In this document: one piece after another, positions 61,344-64,000 of the stretch | Position numbering within the stretch: position 1 is the stretch's first letter | How the letters are laid out: each line of letters begins with the position of its first letter | From: Rachycentron canadum | Lineage: Eukaryota; Chordata; Actinopteri; Carangiformes; Rachycentridae | NCBI GenBank assembly: GCA_038496675.1 | Contig: CM076650.1 | Location: 10,863,134-10,927,133, forward strand | Direction of reading: 5' to 3' | Length of the DNA stretch: 64,000 nt | Made by a program: the position numbers and the translations under genes | The notes under the pieces: model-generated | The model's database searches: none | Told to the model about the DNA's origin: nothing | What the model saw: the letters and a program-made list of their open reading frames with translations, nothing else

Positions 61344-64000
61344 GTAAGATGCATGCACCCTTTAGCTTTGGCTTAATTTAGAACTTTAACTGTGTAGGAT
61401 GTTGGTTGTTGTGTGGGTTTGTGACAAAAAGTGTCATACAGGGGTTTCTTAATCTTTATCTATCCACTGTGAACAACAAAACACAAATCTGGTGGTAGTG
61501 CAACTCAAGTTGACTCAAAACATGTGGACTATCCTGTTTATGCATAGCCACTTTACAAATATCAAACATGGAAAACACAAATACACATTTATCTCTTCTA
61601 TCTAAAAACAAGTTTTTAGGCATTCATATCATCATTTAACCCTCCAGAGTGTCTGCATGCAACAGAAAACATCCATGGCATGCAAACCAGTTAACCTGAG
61701 AAACCGAAATAATCTGCCGCAAACATTACTAGCTCCATAAATAAAAGAGCCTTGAAGACTGCAGGCTGCAGGGACCTGATGTCTGTTGCAGATTTGTTTG
61801 TCCTTCACATTCAAATCAAGCAAACAAATTATATTATTCACCCATTCACCTTTTTATACAGATTTTAAATTTACATGTGAATTTACAGTTCACATGGTTT
61901 TGCTCTGGGAAGATTTTGTGCACCCTGACTTAGAAGATCATAAAAGCTTTGAACACAGTGTACCACTTTTGACTAATGAAATCTCACTACCATGACTGAG
62001 ACTTTTAATTTTAATGGGAACTGCATGTTAATTCTCACACTGTCATTGTGTGACAGTCCTCACAACACATCCTTGTCACTCGTGAATTATTAATTCAGAA
62101 GTGTCCTCATGTTTTGTTTGACTAGCAAACTCTATTTATATTTATGCATAAACAGGATACGATAACATGTGCCAATGTCTTGATTTTAATAGTTCAATAC
62201 TAATAAGAACATTGTATCTTGTTGTCTAATGAAGCAGAGGGACTGCAGTAAGGTTAGTACTAGAAATGTCCTAACCTTAAATTTCTTAGGTTGTATGTAA
62301 AACATGTTATATAAAATACCTCATCTTGTATTTTCTGTCCAACTGTGTAGCACTTGTCACTATGGCTTTTAGTTGAGACTCAATTTAAAGTGTTTCCTTT
62401 TTTCTTTTTAGAAATGTGTGGGGTTTTTTTGTATATGTCTTGCTTATAGTCATTTCACAAAAGGGCGAAATGTTTCAACAGCACAGTTTGGAGATGGTAG
62501 CTACGATACAATAATTTGTGACTTGATAATCTGAATTTATAGGAAAAACAGTAATATGCTGCTCTTCAAAGCTGCTTGTATACATTATTGTGGTCATGGC
62601 ACTTTGGCGTCAAAGAAACTAGTGATAACCCGTTTTTTTTTTTTTTTTTTCTAAGAGCCTTAACCTCCTAAATATCCTCATCATATTCCTACAGTAATTA
62701 CATTTTAATTTATTAAATTAGCCTTTGGATGTTTAAACCTCTTGTTTGTATCCATTTATGTTAATCTTATTTAAACAACCATTTTATGCATTAAGCCTTG
62801 AGCGTGATCCAATATTTATTTCCCCTAAAGGAAAAGTAGAGGTGGTTTCTTGTCATTCCTTTGGCCCTTTTTAACCCCACTGGTCTAATAGTATTGTCCT
62901 GGCTGCTGTTGCTGCAGGGGTTTTCTCCTGACAGCGACAAACTGAACAGAAATCATGTCCAGCATCTTTTATTAAGGCAGTGAGAAGCAGCAGTTCTCAA
63001 CAAAATTCACCCCTCGCCACCCTGTCATATCCTATCTTGCAGGGAAAATGGTAAGTAGGTTAACTACTACCGTGTTCCTACAATTCCATCTAAATGTAAA
63101 GATATATTTATGACTTTGATGGAGTACCATGATTCAGTACTTTAACGTCAAGGTTGCCAGTTTACTAAAGGCAAAAAGAAGAGCAATTTTGCTCCATAAA
63201 AGGCACCTAAAGATGCAGTCTCCCAAAGGACTTGGCCCAAGATGACTTCACCCTCTGAACATTAAAGTTGCAAAATTGTGACAAACAACAATACTGAATA
63301 AAATAAAATAACAATAGTTTTATTTTGCAGAGCCAAATCTCGTTTGTACTCTCTGCCACTAGTTAGCAGGAATACACGGCTTTGATTCTAGCCCAAAGTT
63401 ACATCATGTTCCTATTCAAAGTGTTCGAGGAGATAGCAGAGGAAAGATGCTCTGAATGTGCTTGCATGCATTCACATTCTCAAAATGTGAATGTGTCCTC
63501 TGTCCATTGTGTTCAAGTAAATTAAAGCAGAAAAAAGTTCACTTGTGATAAAGTTATGGATCTGTTATGTGGCGATTTGGTGATGACGACCAGTCGTGTA
63601 ATAGCAGTGATTGTGACGGTGCATCCAGTGTGATGGTGATAGTGATGGTGCATCATAGAGTATGACCACCATCATATACCTCACCTCAATTACAGTAGCT
63701 ACTTTCTAGCCACAGCCTTTTGAAATCTTGATGTCAAAATCGTAAAGCTTAAAACGTAAAACACCAGAAAAGTGTATTATATGGGACCTTTAAACCTTGA
63801 AGACCACCCGAGAGGAGAAGTCCTACATTTTTTATCCAGTAAGTCACTGCTCTTTTCTCACTGATGGTTGAATGAAGGTACCGAGAGATTTACATGTTAT
63901 TTCAATGACTGACATGCTCACATGGTTTGACACAAGGCAAACATTCACAAAAATATTCAACTGCCATCAGCACAGACAATATATCTCGCATATTATGTGA
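61344..64000 (+). other. rnf24 intron 2 (partial)
   Basis: No sequence encoding the expected next rnf24 block could be found, so the rest of the window is intron. It contains a T-run at 62632-62651 and an imperfect GTGATGGTGAT repeat at about 63590-63670. Confidence 0.65.

Overview
The window is vertebrate nuclear DNA, almost certainly from a teleost fish and probably a spiny-rayed (percomorph) species. The evidence is spliced genes with GT-AG introns, proteins closest to vertebrate families, relics of fish-type Tc1 and hAT transposons and other teleost dispersed repeats, and many dinucleotide and trinucleotide microsatellites. It is an assembled scaffold, with one run of Ns at 27965-28340. 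I see no bacterial, viral or CRISPR features. Most long ORFs are chance readings of AT-rich introns and intergenic DNA.

Three protein-coding genes can be supported. (1) An F-box gene, best read as fbxo41, runs on the + strand from the left edge to a stop codon at 6812-6814. The window holds its last nine coding exons, 482 codons plus the stop, covering an acidic/Ser-rich linker, the F-box and a leucine-rich C-terminal domain. An AT-rich stretch of about 4.2 kb to a poly(A) signal near 11020 looks like a long 3' UTR. (2) Spermine oxidase (smox) is complete on the - strand. It has a 5' UTR exon in a CpG-rich promoter near 30117-30240, six coding exons from 24101 down to 16101 (555 residues) and a 3' UTR ending near 15.73 kb. 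(3) rnf24 on the + strand has a CpG-rich promoter and noncoding exon near 44.8-45.56 kb, a 15.6 kb first intron and a first coding exon at 61201-61343. The RING exons lie beyond the right edge.

fbxo41 and smox are convergent, with 3' ends about 4.7 kb apart. smox and rnf24 are divergent, separated by about 14.6 kb with no supported gene. smox and rnf24 also neighbour each other in human (20p13), so this linkage is old. fbxo41 is on a different human chromosome (2p13), so a lineage-specific breakpoint probably lies between 11 and 15.7 kb. The products act separately: SCF-type ubiquitin ligase substrate receptor, polyamine catabolism, and a membrane RING E3 ligase. Nothing suggests they are co-regulated.

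The best non-genic observations are: a perfect 21-bp inverted repeat with a 4-nt loop upstream of smox; a (GT)n tract that forms the 5' splice site of smox exon 4; a cluster of AP-1/NRF2-like sites just upstream of the smox promoter; a hAT-like MITE with near-perfect 8-bp target duplications; a Tc1-like relic made of two opposed 5' halves; and a degenerate 20-bp minisatellite. I found no convincing undescribed biological system.
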